From the NCBI RefSeq assembly GCF_901000735.1, contig NC_081542.1, positions 35,051,859-35,115,858 on the forward strand: 64,000 nucleotides of DNA, written 5' to 3'. Numbering within the stretch: the stretch's first letter is position 1; each line of letters starts with the position of its first letter. The notes beneath the pieces are model-generated. The model was given only the letters and a program-made list of their open reading frames with translations, ran no database searches and was not told the DNA's origin. Below are positions 32,331 through 42,822 of this stretch, one piece after another. The DNA is from Corylus avellana. Taxonomy: Eukaryota > Streptophyta > Magnoliopsida > Fagales > Betulaceae. The position numbers and the translations under genes were made by a program.

Positions 32331-33802
32331 CTAGTGTGGAGAGCTGCACTTGAGCTCTTCAGATTTAGGCTCAAGTGCTCTTGTAAGCACGGGACCTCTT
32401 TGAATTGTGACTGCCTTCAGCGGCTGGTGATTGCTTGGATTAGGTACTGTTTGAGCTGGGAATTCTCCCTGCTTCCTCTCACTCAGCTCCTTTGCCATCT
32501 GACCCATTTGCATTTCCAGCTTTTGTATGGCTTGCTCAGTCTTTGTATTGACATGTTTTTGATCAGCCATAAATTGTTGTTGCGAAGTCACCAGGTTATG
32601 TATCATGTTCTCCAGTTGGTTCATCTTTGGTTCTTGAGTTGGTTGGCTTGCGTGTTGGGGCCCTTTCTGCTGTCCTTGATTATTACTCCAGGAAAAGTTG
32701 GGATGGTTACGCCATTTGGATTGTAAGTATTGGAGTATGGGTTGTTTTTGTGGGGGTAGTTGTTCTGTCCCACGAAGTTTACCTCTTCTTGTTCTGCAAA
32801 AGGGCACTTCTCAGTGGTGTGATCTAGATGGGAACAAATAGCACATACCTGGAATTGTGTGTCTTGTTGCAGAGGTGAAGTTTTCTGGACAGTCATGGCC
32901 TTGACAAGCATATCCAATTTCTTTTCTACTGCAGCCAACTGATGAGTTGATCCTCCACTGAGATTCACTTCATACATGCCCTTGGTCTTAATTCCTCTTC
33001 TTCCTCTTGAACAGAATTGCTGTGAATACTCACTTAATGTTTCAAAAAGTTCCACAGCTTCCTCACTACTTTTTTCCATTAGTGTTCCTCCGCAAGCTGA
33101 GTCAACCATCCCTTTATTTGTGTCATCTAAGCCTTCATAGAAGATTTGCACTTGCTCATCTTGAGGGATGTTGTGATGTGGACACTTTAGGAGTAAGGAA
33201 TTGAAATGATCCCAGGCTTCAAAGAACAAATCCCCATCTCGTTGTTGGAACATTTGAAGTTCCCTTTTAAGTTGCTTTGTCTTTTGGGCTGGGAAAAATC
33301 TCTTCAGAAATTTGGTGGTCAATTCTTCCCAAGTATGAATGGATTCTGCAGGCAAGGAATTGTACCATAGTTTAGCATTATCTTTCAAGGAAAAAGGAAA
33401 AAGAACTAACCTGAGTCTCTCGGGAGTTAGGCCTTGAACATTCTGCAACTTGCATAAGTCGAAGAATTCTTTTAGATGCAAGTTGGGATCCTCAGTAGCT
33501 GTGCCTCTGAAGTGGGTTAGTGCATTGAGAATTTGGGGAGAAATATAATAACTGCCATCCACCTCTGGTTGATATGCTATGCATGAGGGTTGGTGTAAGT
33601 TTGTTGGCACGTATGCTTGCTTCATAGGTCTCCTCACTCGTGGTGGATTTGCTTCGAGGGGTCTTGGCCCAATTGGATTTTCTTGCATGTCTTCCATTTC
33701 AACTTCTTCTTCTCCTTTGTCTCTAGGTCGTTGTCGAATTGTCCGCTCAATTTCGGGATCGAGGGGAAAAACGGTTGAGACTTGAGATCGACGACCTTGC
33801 AT
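32331..33802 (-). pseudogene. Gag of element A with one frameshift
   Basis: Starts at ATG 33802 (MQGRRSQVSTV). The frame shifts once near 32715 and ends at 32331, about 490 codons in all. Residues 100-270 form the retrotransposon Gag capsid-like domain (LHLKEFFDLCKLQNVQG, RLVLFPFSLKDNAKLWYNSL, TKFLKRFFPAQKTKQL). A zinc knuckle CAICSHLDHTTEKC sits near residue 355. The last part is a Gln-rich coiled segment (NMIHNLVTSQQQFMADQ). In a working element Gag packages RNA into virus-like particles. Apart from the shift it is well preserved. Confidence 0.85.
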
Positions 33803-33845
33803 GAACTTGGCAGTTTTAGCACTGCCTGGTCTGGATGCTCTCTGG

Positions 33846-33925
33846 AACTGCGCTCGATCGCAGGTTGGTGCGCTCGATCGTACTACGCTCGATCGCACGT
33901 GGCTGACGATTGATCGCAATAACAG
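33846..33925. repeat. GCTCGATCGC palindrome cluster upstream of gag (element A)
   Basis: CTGCGCTCGATCGCAGG, GTGCGCTCGATCGTAC, ACGCTCGATCGCACG and CGATTGATCGCAATAAC occur in 80 bp just ahead of the gag start codon on the - strand. Confidence 0.8.
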
Positions 33926-34071
33926 AATGCCAATCTGCAACCTGCAATAGAAACAGAAAAGTGAATGAAAAAAAAATTCTTTTTGATTTGAGTTTTGCTA
34001 ATACTAAATTAAAATTGAAAATTAAACTATCGAAACTGAAGGAAGATAAATTTAAACAAAATTCGCCACAA

Positions 34072-34089
34072 TCCCCGGCAATGGCGCCA
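34072..34089 (-). promoter_or_regulatory. Primer-binding site of element A (tRNA-Asp type)
   Basis: + strand TCCCCGGCAATGGCGCCA equals the 3' end of plant tRNA-Asp(GUC) at 17 of 18 positions, so the - strand RNA would pair with that tRNA. It lies 6 bp from the LTR edge. Confidence 0.8.
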
Positions 34090-34095
34090 AAAACT

Positions 34096-35412
34096 TTTTG
34101 TGCAAAAATATACCTAAATTAATAGGTAAATAATTGTACGTTTTACCTGCAAGTGCACAAGGTCAACATGGTAGTATAGAGTGCAAGTACAGGATCATTC
34201 CCACGAGGATTGCTGAATTTATGTTTAAAAGTAAATTCCTTAAGCAAAAACAAAATAAAGATTGATTGTTGATGTGATGATAACAAAGGGTAGGGCTTTG
34301 ATATCCACCACTAATTATGTTAAACTAGTATATCAATATGCCAATGCTTTGATCAAGTTATGCATATTTAATGTTTGCCAACCTAAGGGTTAAACTCTAA
34401 CGCCTTAAGCTATTGATTTCCCTAAGCAACGAATTAGCCACTTGGTCCATGCTCTAATTATTTTCTTTCCTAAAGGATTTAGCATGTCTATACTAAGTTG
34501 TTCTTTAGAAAAGCATATGTTCTATGGAAATCGACAAACACACAAGGCCTAGGGCATGGATACATACTCCTAGTTCCCTATGTTGATTAACCCAAGAATC
34601 GCGGTGTGAATTCTTTTGTTACTTAAGTTAAACTCAGGACTCGGTCATCCAAATTGATCTAACTAACAAGTCCATACCACATGCACATGTTGATCATGCA
34701 TACACATATGAGGAATTCATGCAAGCAGGTATTAATCAAGTTAAATAGCACAACATGATCATCACAAGGCGCCAATATTGAAATATTAATTTAACATAAC
34801 TAGGGCTTCAATCTAGCCCTACTAAATAAATTAGCTACACATAGAGTTAATGTTAAACATCTTCATAGAATAAAAGAAAAGAAAAGAAAGAATAAACCCG
34901 AGGTTTGACTTGAGAGCTCCTGTTCTTCTCCCTTCTCCAAGCCCCCTTATTCTAAAGGTTTAGGAGTCTATTTATAGGCTTTAGAAGTCCTTGGAAAAGT
35001 AGTAAACCCTAGGGTTTTCGCAGGGTTTCAGTCCTATTACAATTTGGAGTTGGAAAAACCCTATTATGGAAATAGGTTCATTGTAGCCGCCACTTGGAAT
35101 GCCTCCTGCGCACGGGTGCGCTCAATCACAGCCTGTGTGCGCTCAATCGCTCCTGGCCTGGCTCGTGCAGCATCTCCTCTGGTATTGCGCTCGATCGCAG
35201 GTACCCTACGATTGATCGCAGTACCAGGGAGCTCCAATTTTCCCATATTCTCTTTTTGAGCCTAAATCACCCAGTTCTACTTCACTTTCTTCCAAAAGCC
35301 TGTAAAAACATCAAAAACACAAAAAGGAAGTAAAATGACCTAATTAACCAAAACCAAAGGATTAAAAGATGTAAGATAAGGGCTGAAAATATGAATATTT
35401 TAGCGCTTATCA
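34096..35412 (-). repeat. Element A 5' LTR (upstream on - strand)
   Basis: Near-identical to 27330-28686. On the - strand it starts TGATAAGCGC. A TATA box (CTATAAATAG on the - strand) is at 34968-34977 and a palindrome cluster at 35104-35225. Confidence 0.88.
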
Positions 35413-35651
35413 TTTATGTGAAACTTCTTTCTTGTTAACAACATAGAGCTTCAATGTTTGTGGGTATCATTCCTGCTAAGCCCTCACGAGACTTCACTCG
35501 TCCACTAAGGATGCCTAGGGGTTTAAAATGCTTGTTGCATATGCTAAATGCAATCGTCTCTCCCACGAAAGATGATTTATGTTTCTTGCTTTCATTGTAT
35601 TTTTTATTTTGTTTTGCTAAGGGACTAGCAAAATGTAAGTTTGTGAGTGAT
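35413..35651 (+). other. Element B 3' end, beyond element A
   Basis: Resumes B after A. It ends TTGCTAAGGGACTAGCAAAA then TGTAAGTTTGTGAGTGAT, a degenerate purine tract just before the 3' LTR. Confidence 0.6.
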
Positions 35652-37039
35652 TGATGAGTGCCAAATATTCCATACTTGGACCCCTCTATTTACATTAGTT
35701 AATCATTTAGTTGTGTTGTTATTTAATGTTTTGTGTTTTTAGTATTTTGTAGGTCATTGAAGAAAAACTACAGCTTTAAAGGAAAAAATACAAAGTTTGG
35801 AAGAAAGCATACTTTGAGAAGACCTTGATGTGGTTAAGTTTAACCAAATCCAAGAAAAATGTTAAATCGGATTAAAGATCAGATTATATTAAATTTCAGA
35901 TTGGATAAGATTTTGGATTGGATTCAAATTCAGATTCTGCACATGACTCAGTATTTTGACCATAACTTTCCGTTCAAATATCGGATTGAAGTTATTCATG
36001 CGGCATTGGAAAGCTAACTCAAAATACTACAGTTCATTGTGAAATAGTATTTTCCCAATTTGGACGGTTACTATGTCAAAATCGTCTCACAATTAAAGGA
36101 CACAAATTTGGACGAATCCTATTTCGATTTCAGACTTCTATTTTGACTGGGAGACAGACCTCCGAATTATCTAGGTTTAATAGGGCTTCTAGGACTTCCC
36201 TAAGCCTATAAATAGACTTATTTGCATTCAAGAAAAGATATAGAATTCTAGAGAGCAAAATTCTACAGTTTTTTCTCTTTTTAGTTTAGGTTTTCTTTAG
36301 ATTTAGGTTTTATTTTTATGTGGAGCAAAATTCTCAACTGAGGTTGAGGTTGAAGCCTCACCGATGAAGAATATCAATACTTTCATGTACGTCTTTATTT
36401 ATCTAATTTTGTTGGGTTTAATATTTCAATTGTTTTACTTCTTTTCAATGTGTGAAGTGATTCTTGGATATCTTTTGTGATTCAAGGATACACTTGATGA
36501 TTTAAGATAATTTTACATAATTGATTGCTTGATTTTATTTGCCTAAATAATTGGATATCCCTTGTGATTTGTTCTACAGATACATTTGATGTTTCAATTA
36601 AGATTGGATATCTTTTGTGATTTACAGATACATTTGATGATTTAATTGATATTGGATTTCTCTTGTGATTTGTGCAATGAATGGATACATGTGATGGTTT
36701 TGATTAACTGTTGGAGCATAGTAAAACATATCTAAGATTTTAATTGTGAGAACATTAGATTCATATTGATAAACATGGAAGTATATTGTTATGATTCGAT
36801 GAGTGTGAATTCTCAAACCTTAGTATTTTATCTCTTAGTTTATTTTAATTAGTTTATGTTTGTCTTTTAATTTTTAAAACCAAAATCAAAACCCTTTTGG
36901 AACTAGGTTAGGATTTAATTAATTTAGATTTAAAATTGCTTTCAAGAATACAGTTCCCCGTGGGTTCGACCTCACACTTGCAAAACATTATATTGCAAAC
37001 GATTCGTGCACTTGCGAGTATATTAAAATTTGCACAACA
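35652..37039 (+). repeat. Element B 3' LTR
   Basis: TGATGAGTGCCAAATATTCC to TTTGCACAACA, 1.39 kb. TATA box CTATAAATAG at 36206-36215. The last 100 bp (CGTGCACTTGCGAGTA) are the inverted counterpart of the start of element C's LTR, showing family relationship. Confidence 0.85.
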
Positions 37040-37862
37040 AGTGTATCTATCATTATCCTCAACTCTGCGTCTCCCTTAACCTCATAGATGCCTTCTTTCT
37101 TGAGAGCTCGAATGGAGTTATTCCGACAACTTGAAAAATCCCACTGTTATGAAGTGTCAGACAACTTATCCAAAGCTTTGTACGCTTCATCTCCTGTCAA
37201 TCTCAAGAATGCTCCCCCATTCATAAACTCGATCATGCTACAGTTGGATTGAATCAATCCTTGGTAGAAAAACTGAACTAGCCTCCATTTCTCATATCCA
37301 TGTGGACAGCACTTGATTTGCAACTCCTTGAATCTCTCCCAACTCTCTGAAAATTTCTCATCCTCCCATTGAGTAAAGGAACTAATTTCCTTTCGGCACT
37401 CATTGACTTTGGAAATCGGGAAAATTTTATTGTAAAACGTGTTCAACAAGATTTCCCACGATGTGATGGATCCGAGCATGTTATAATCCAACCATGCCTT
37501 GGCTCTATCGTGAAGGGAGAAAGGAAACAATCTCAGATGGACAGATTCTTTAGAGAAGTTTGGAATTTGAAAGTGGCACATATGTCACGGAATTTCTTCA
37601 CATGATTATATGGAGTTTCAGAGTCCAGACCATGGAATGAAGGTAAGACTTGGATGACATGAGATTGAAGATCAAAATGGGTAGCATTGGTTGGTGGCAA
37701 TACTATGCATGAAGGGGCATTTGTCGCAACTGGTGCGAACAAATCCCTAGGGGATGTAGTGTAGTCCACATTCCAAGCTCTAGCTTGCCCCACATTCTCA
37801 GCTCTCGCATCCTCATTCTCAACCCTAGGCTGCTCCACATTTCGGGGTATGTTATCTCCCAT
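37040..37862 (-). pseudogene. 5' half of element C gag
   Basis: Starts MGDNIPRNVEQ at 37862. It contains the Gag domain (HVKKFRDICATFKFQ, HLRLFPFSLHDRAKAWL, NTFYNKIFPISKVNECRKE, LVQFFYQGLIQSNCSMIE). A one-base shift lies near 37560-37570 and an in-frame TAA follows SDTS at 37144-37146. The frame then reads QWDFSSCRNN...KKEGIYEVKGDAELR up to 37040, where element B interrupts; it continues at 22398. Confidence 0.85.
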
Positions 37863-38152
37863 CTCAACAACCTCTCTCTCAATTTTTACTCTCTGATTTC
37901 TCCTAAGGACTCCATTATGTCAGGATCTAGGGATATCAACTCTAGGTTTAAGGATCTCTGACCAAGCATACACCAAACAAAAAGTTCTAAAATAAACTAA
38001 CTAACAAAAATCAAATATTCACACAAAAATAAGAAGTACAAAACAGAGAATAAAAACAAAATAGAAACCAAAATACCAACAAAAATGGAACAAAAGAAAT
38101 TGCAAATTTTTTTTACTTAGCTGCTTTTAGTCTGTTGAGACTGATCTTTAGA

Positions 38153-38312
38153 AGTGTGCTCGAGCGCAGGTGAAGTGCAATCGAGCGCGAGTGTGCAATG
38201 CGCTTGAGCGCACGCGCGGGATGGGTCGAGCGTAGGTGCGATTGCTTGCTGCCCCTATGCTCGAGTGCGCTCGAGCGCAACTATGACGCGATCAATCGCA
38301 TTAGCAGGGACT
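38153..38312. repeat. GCTCGAGCGC palindrome cluster in element C leader
   Basis: GTGCTCGAGCGCAGG, CAATCGAGCGCGAG, TGCGCTTGAGCGCACGCG, GTGCGCTCGAGCGCAAC and ACGCGATCAATCGCATT. It lies between gag and the primer-binding site, as in element A, but with GAGCGC rather than GATCGC cores. Confidence 0.75.
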
Positions 38313-38433
38313 AGTTTTGCCAACACTACAACAGAAACACAAAAACAATCAACTTTTTTCTTTTTCTTTTTTATGGTTAGATAAAATCTCAAAAACAAAA
38401 ACAAATAAAATAAAATTAATTCAAACAAACAAA

Positions 38434-38451
38434 TCCCCGGCAACGGCGCCA
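38434..38451 (-). promoter_or_regulatory. Primer-binding site of element C (tRNA-Asp type)
   Basis: + strand TCCCCGGCAACGGCGCCA, a full match to the 3' end of plant tRNA-Asp as known. It is 6 bp from the LTR edge. Confidence 0.85.
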
Positions 38452-38457
38452 AAAACT

Positions 38458-39624
38458 TGATGTGCAAATTATAATTACTCGCAAGTGCACGAGTCATGTG
38501 CAGTACAGCGTGCGCAAATGCGAGGTCGATTCATAGGGAATTGCATTGCAAAAATCAATTCTTATCTAAACAAATCCTATTTTAATCTAGTTCCGAATTT
38601 TGGGATTTTTTAATAAAGAAATAAACAAACATAAATTAACCAAAATGACAATAATCAAATGATAAACGACTAAGGTTTCAGAATTCACCTCACCAAATCA
38701 AAGTACACATTCTCATGTTTAGTTCATACATCCGACAAGCGATTAGACCCAAAGCATGTTTTATTGTTTTTATAAAATCCTATTGAGTCATTCAATGAAT
38801 CTATCTCTATTACAAATAACAAAATATATCTGGTTTAGTTCAAAAGATCCAATGTTTCCATGCTTTGCACAAAAGACAATGGATATCCAAAGTAAACCAA
38901 AAGATGCAATGTATCCATTGGATGAAACACAATGAATATCCAACGTTTTCACGATTTATAAACAACAATTAATCACAATTTTGTCACACAATTGAATTGA
39001 AACGAACATAAATTACATTAAACGATGGAATTGTACGAACTAAACAAAAAAAATATGCAAACAAATTAATGGTGAGGCTTCATCCTTAACCTTAGTTGAA
39101 GAATCTAGCCTCTCATGACTACAAAAAGCATAAAAATACTCATTGAATTCATGGAAACAAGAAACTTACAAAGGGAAATCGTTTTAGAGTTCAAAAACGA
39201 CAAAACTTGAAGTTCAGGACTGAACAACGCCCCTTGGTGTGTTTACAAAATAAAAATGTTATATTTATACAGTTAATTAGGGTTTCAGCATTTGCCAGGT
39301 TGGACGAGTGCGCTCGAGCGCACACTAGGTGCGCTCAATCGCACTCGAGCATGTGTCAGCTCGTTTACGGTGCAGTGCAAGGCGCTGCTTGCTTAGGTGT
39401 GCGAGAGTGCACTTGATCACGCTCTTCATACGCTCGATCGTAGTTCCAGAATTCTACTTTCTTCTCGTTTCTTTGCACTTTTCACATTAAGACCGCAATT
39501 TTCTCTCAACAACCTGCAAAACACTAAGACACCAAAATTAACCAAAACATCAGAAAATAATAAAGGTAAAGGCTTAGCAAACATAAATTAAGGGGCACAA
39601 ATATGCAATATTTGGTGCTCAACA
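38458..39624 (-). repeat. Element C LTR, with a primer-binding site on one side and a purine tract on the other
   Basis: + strand TGATGTGCAAATTATA to GGTGCTCAACA. TATA box (GTATAAATAT on the - strand) at 39261-39270; palindrome cluster at 39305-39450. A primer-binding site borders it at 38451 and a purine tract (AAGTTTGGGGGTATT on the - strand) borders it at 39625, so this LTR serves as the 5' LTR of C and the 3' LTR of another element. Confidence 0.8.
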
Positions 39625-39885
39625 AATACCCCCAAACTTATATTTTGCTAGTCCCTTAGCAAAACTAAATGAAAAATAAAATCAAAGCATGAAACATAAG
39701 TTTGCTGTCGTGGGAGAGACGATTACATTTAACATATGCAACAAGCCTTTTAAACCCCTAGACATCCCTAGAAGATGAGTAAAGTCTCGTGAGCGTTTAT
39801 CAGCAATGATACCCACAAACATTTTTAGCATTATGTCATTGACAGACACAAATTTTCACACAAACTCATGTTTCTCACTTCATGA
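39625..39885 (-). mobile_element. Truncated 3' end of a further element (D) sharing C's LTR
   Basis: AATACCCCCAAACTTATATTTTGC is the purine tract and tail seen also at 28687 in A. The following 250 bp match 28700-28950 of A (TATGCAACAAGCCTTTTAAACC). The rest of this element is absent; sequence of another type begins near 39886. Confidence 0.65.
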
Positions 39886-40172
39886 GCAGGTGTCACGCAC
39901 ACACACACTGTGAGAAAGAGAGAGAGACCGAGAGCGAGTGAGAGAGAGTGATCGGTTGAGAGAGAGAGAGCTGCTGGCCGTGAGAGGAAGAAGAAGAAGA
40001 AGCGGAAGAAGAAATCAAAGTGGGTCTCGACCAAATGAGTGAATCACGAAAATAAGGTAATGATCTTAACTCCTATGATTTCTCTATAACCATTATGATT
40101 ATTGAGCTAAAAATTTGGTTGGTGGTTGGATTCTCGGCTAGAGTTTAATTTGGGGATTTTGGGTATTGCTTC
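39886..40172. other. GA-rich leader-like sequence
   Basis: Purine-rich (GAGAGAGAG, AAGAAGAAG; 39905-40010), followed by AATAAGGTAATGATC, which resembles a splice donor. This looks like an LTR R region or a leader, but no ORF is attached. Confidence 0.35.
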
Positions 40173-40175
40173 TTA

Positions 40176-41199
40176 GAGCATCCACATCAAATTATGTAAA
40201 ATTTAGTTAAATTTAACTTTCAAAATGCACTTTATTAGATATAGCGAGTCACTTTTTAAGACTACCAAATAGCAAACTTTCTAAATATTTCTCTACTTTA
40301 ACTAAATATTATTTTTTATTGTAAAACCAAACTACTTTAACTACCATGAAACTCCTTATTTTATAATTACAACCTAGGGCTAGCAATTTTGACACAACCC
40401 GCAGCCCGATACGAACTTGACACAAAATTACCGAGTTTGGGTGACCTATTACACCCGCCTTTATTTATATATAATAATATAAATATATATTAAATATTTT
40501 ATATTAATTAAATATATAATAAAGTCCAAAACGATGTTGTTTTGGTGTTAAGCACCAAAACGGCATCGTTTTGGATAAGATGAAACCCTCGTCTTATTCA
40601 CCTTCCTTGCCTCTCAATTTCATCCACAACGCCCCTTTCTCTCTCTTTCTCTCTCGTGAGCTCTCTCTCCCGCGCCTCTACGAACTATAGAGCCTCTAGT
40701 TCTCTGCAAATCATTGAACCGACGCTCATCAGGAAGTGTAAGATTGAGGTAATTCTCCTCCCCCTTCTCTCTCATCTCTCTCTCTCTCTCGTCACTCTCT
40801 CTCACGTTCTTTTCAATTTCTTCCTTTCGTCTCGCTTCGAGAATTGATTATAGTGATGCTGTGGATTCCTTAGTTTTGAATTTTGGGTTGATAATTATGA
40901 AGTTTGTCGCTTCTTTGATATACCCATAGGATGATTCTTATATATTTTATGTTGATGTTGGAAACTTGGGATTGAAAAGCCAAAACCACTTGAATATTCA
41001 CGAAGTCGTTGGCGCCAGCAGTCAATAAAATAATCTGATAAAATAAATAACATTTGCTTTTTGTCTCTTTAGATTTGAAGAGATTCTGACAATTGTTATA
41101 TTTAACATTTGATAGATAGTTTGATAAATGGGATTTTTTTGCAGATTTTGTTAAATTTTCTATCAAATGCTAGAAATGGCTAGCTTGATGCGGATGCTC
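40176..41199. mobile_element. Harbinger-type non-autonomous DNA element, TTA target duplication
   Basis: Ends GAGCATCCACATCAA (40176) and, in reverse complement, GAGCATCCGCATCAA (41199), flanked by TTA at 40173-40175 and 41200-41202. A three-base TTA duplication and GAGCATC ends fit PIF/Harbinger MITE-like elements. Inside are a hairpin (40527-40573) and a CT-rich region (40600-40830) but no transposase. Confidence 0.75.
40527..40573. repeat. Paired palindromes in Harbinger-type element
   Basis: CCAAAACGATGTTGTTTTGG and CCAAAACGGCATCGTTTTGG, separated by about 8 bp. They resemble the AAAACGGCGCCGTTTT palindrome of the MULE arms. Confidence 0.7.
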
Positions 41200-41202
41200 T
41201 TA

Positions 41203-41896
41203 GAGGTTGTGTCGGCAGTGGCTATGGGTTGTTAAACAGAACTTGGGGTTTTGTTCCTTGAAGGGATTTTAATTAGGTCTGAAAGTTAGAGCAATTTTAA
41301 TATGAAGCTAATACCTAAAATTAACTTGGGGCTTTTGTGTGTAGTGGATTGCTATGCATAATTCAAACTTCGGGTTGTTAGATTAATGGGTTGAAAGCTT
41401 CAATTTCACTATTGTTCATAGTATGGACATAAACCCTATCTTATATAGTTTGAATTAAATTGGGGCTTTTGGGATGTGAACACTAGGAATACTATTTGAA
41501 TGGGTTAAATACATTTAAAGTGTTAATTAATCCTAGGTTTTCATGTGTTCCATGAAAATTGATACTTATGGGGTTTAGGTTCTAATATGTCATATTAGAA
41601 TCATAGTGATTATTGTAAGTGTTTATGAGTATTATAAATTGGGGTAAACAACAATGGGAATTGATATATGTATATGTTACGTAGATAAGGGAGCAAATAA
41701 GTATTTAATGTGATATGTAGTAAGAAGATAAGTAGACGGGTTTAATGGTTTAACAAAGATAATGAGCTTTAATGGTAAACATGTTGATAAACATAGAGTA
41801 TGATAAGGTTATAGAATAAAATGAATAAATGAGCATTAAAGAATAATGATTATAGGATTAAAGTGTAATGCCTAACTTAGAGTATAAGTATATGCC
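41203..41896. other. AT-rich spacer, no gene
   Basis: Continues the sequence interrupted by the Harbinger-type element (left part 39886-40172). No coding frame or RNA gene is seen. Confidence 0.4.
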
Positions 41897-41910
41897 TCTA
41901 GAGTTAGCGA

Positions 41911-42808
41911 TTTTTTTTTTTTTTTTTTGAAAGGGAAAATCATTCCAATGTCATTAATAAAATGGATTACGAGCATATAGCTCTTATATCACAAGTGCAC
42001 AAAGCTCAGATAATGTAAATCATAGCCGAAGCTACAAGGTTACAACATCATAGACACATGCATAACATTCTATTATTTAAGACCTATCTATGATTTCAAC
42101 TTCTGCTAACATATGACTAATTTTCAAATGAAATAACAGATCTGCTCCAGGCAGACACAATCCAATGCAGAGGTAGTGCTTATTCCTCAGCCCTGGGCGC
42201 ATAAAACGTCTGTGCCAACACTCATCCTCCTCGACCCGAAAGCCAAGATACAATTCTCGTCCACAACCAAGGGTCTGGACTAACAACAAATACCCCCCAC
42301 AGATCAACAAGAGAACAAGGCCTTATTACAAGCAAATAAAACAAGAACAAAAACTACAGGAAAAACCAAAACAGAATACAGGGAAGATCAAGACAAACAG
42401 AAACAAAACAAGGAAACAAAAAACAAAACTTACAACCAAGAGCAGTACCAGAGGGGGAGTGTCGACCAAGCCCGAGAGAATTAAGATCAAGCTTGAGACA
42501 AACTGGATCTGAACCCCACAAAGGGACTGGAGCATGGGGAAAAGGCGGCGCCCTGAAGGGGGGCTCAACAGTTGCTGGAACCGGAAGCAAGGCGCAGTGA
42601 AAACCCCTAAAGAGGTGGAGAATGGGAAACAAAACCCGCATAGGCAGGGACGGGTAGGAGGAGGAGGAGGAGGAGGAGGAGGAGGGGGAAGCAACCCCAT
42701 CCCTTCTCCCCCAAGGAGAGGACCTGTGTGGTGCTCCCTAAGGAGCTAGGGTTTTTTCTTGCCTTGCTCCAATGCACATGTGTTCTTCTGAGCAATATGT
42801 TAATTCCT
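41911..42808 (-). mobile_element. LINE-derived short retroposon with 14-bp target duplication
   Basis: A T-run at 41911 (poly-A on the - strand) and near-identical flanks TCTAGAGTTAGCGA (41897-41910) and TCTAGAGTTAGTGA (42809-42822) mark retroposition. The - strand starts with a GC-rich leader holding a CTC run (42654-42690) and ends with an L1-like tail (TTAATGACATTGGAATGATT before the A-run). ORF1 and RT are absent, so it has both ends of a LINE with the middle removed. Short frames in it are not convincing. Confidence 0.75.
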
Positions 42809-42822
42809 TCTAGAGTTAGTGA

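Larger units (their letters stand above)
27330..35412 (-). mobile_element. Element A: complete non-autonomous Ty3/gypsy (Athila-like) retrotransposon
   Basis: 8.1 kb with two closely similar LTRs (27330-28686; 34096-35412) and identical 5-bp flanks TTTAT (27325-27329 and 35413-35417). A primer-binding site complementary to the tRNA-Asp 3' end lies next to the upstream LTR (34072-34089), and a purine tract next to the downstream LTR (28687-28700). Inside are gag (33802-32331) and a second ORF (31494-30373) of the plant transposon-protein type, but no protease, RT, RNase H or integrase. It must have depended on enzymes from a relative. The near-identical LTRs point to a recent insertion. Confidence 0.9.
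22399..37039 (+). mobile_element. Element B: non-autonomous LTR retrotransposon, itself interrupted
   Basis: 5' LTR 22399-23411 (truncated) and 3' LTR 35652-37039 are similar and in the same orientation. The internal part (24735-27329 and 35413-35651) has a gag-like ORF with a zinc knuckle and a long noncoding 3' region, but no pol. It inserted into the gag of element C: reading C on the - strand, the protein resumes across B. It received an A-family LTR at 23412 and the full element A at 27330. Clear 5-bp target copies could not be assigned. Confidence 0.78.
19721..39624 (-). mobile_element. Element C: Ty3/gypsy (Athila-like) retrotransposon, gutted and interrupted
   Basis: On the - strand it begins with an LTR (39624-38458), a tRNA-Asp-type primer-binding site, leader and gag (37862-37040). 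It is cut by element B (22399-37039) and continues with the end of gag (22398-21712), a retropepsin (21557-20880), a reverse-transcriptase fragment (20260-19990) and a noncoding tail carrying AAGTTTGGGG-type motifs to about 19721. RNase H, integrase and the downstream LTR are missing. Frameshifts and stops show it is inactive. Confidence 0.8.

Noticed and set aside
22394..37044. 5-bp target duplication for element B
   Set aside because: Left GAGTT and right AGTGT overlap the expected uninterrupted sequence, but cannot be aligned as clean copies; the split gag is the stronger evidence.
42326..42700. Poly-proline/hydrophobic - strand ORF
   Set aside because: Arises from the CTC run and leader of the LINE-derived insertion; no domain and no conserved start.
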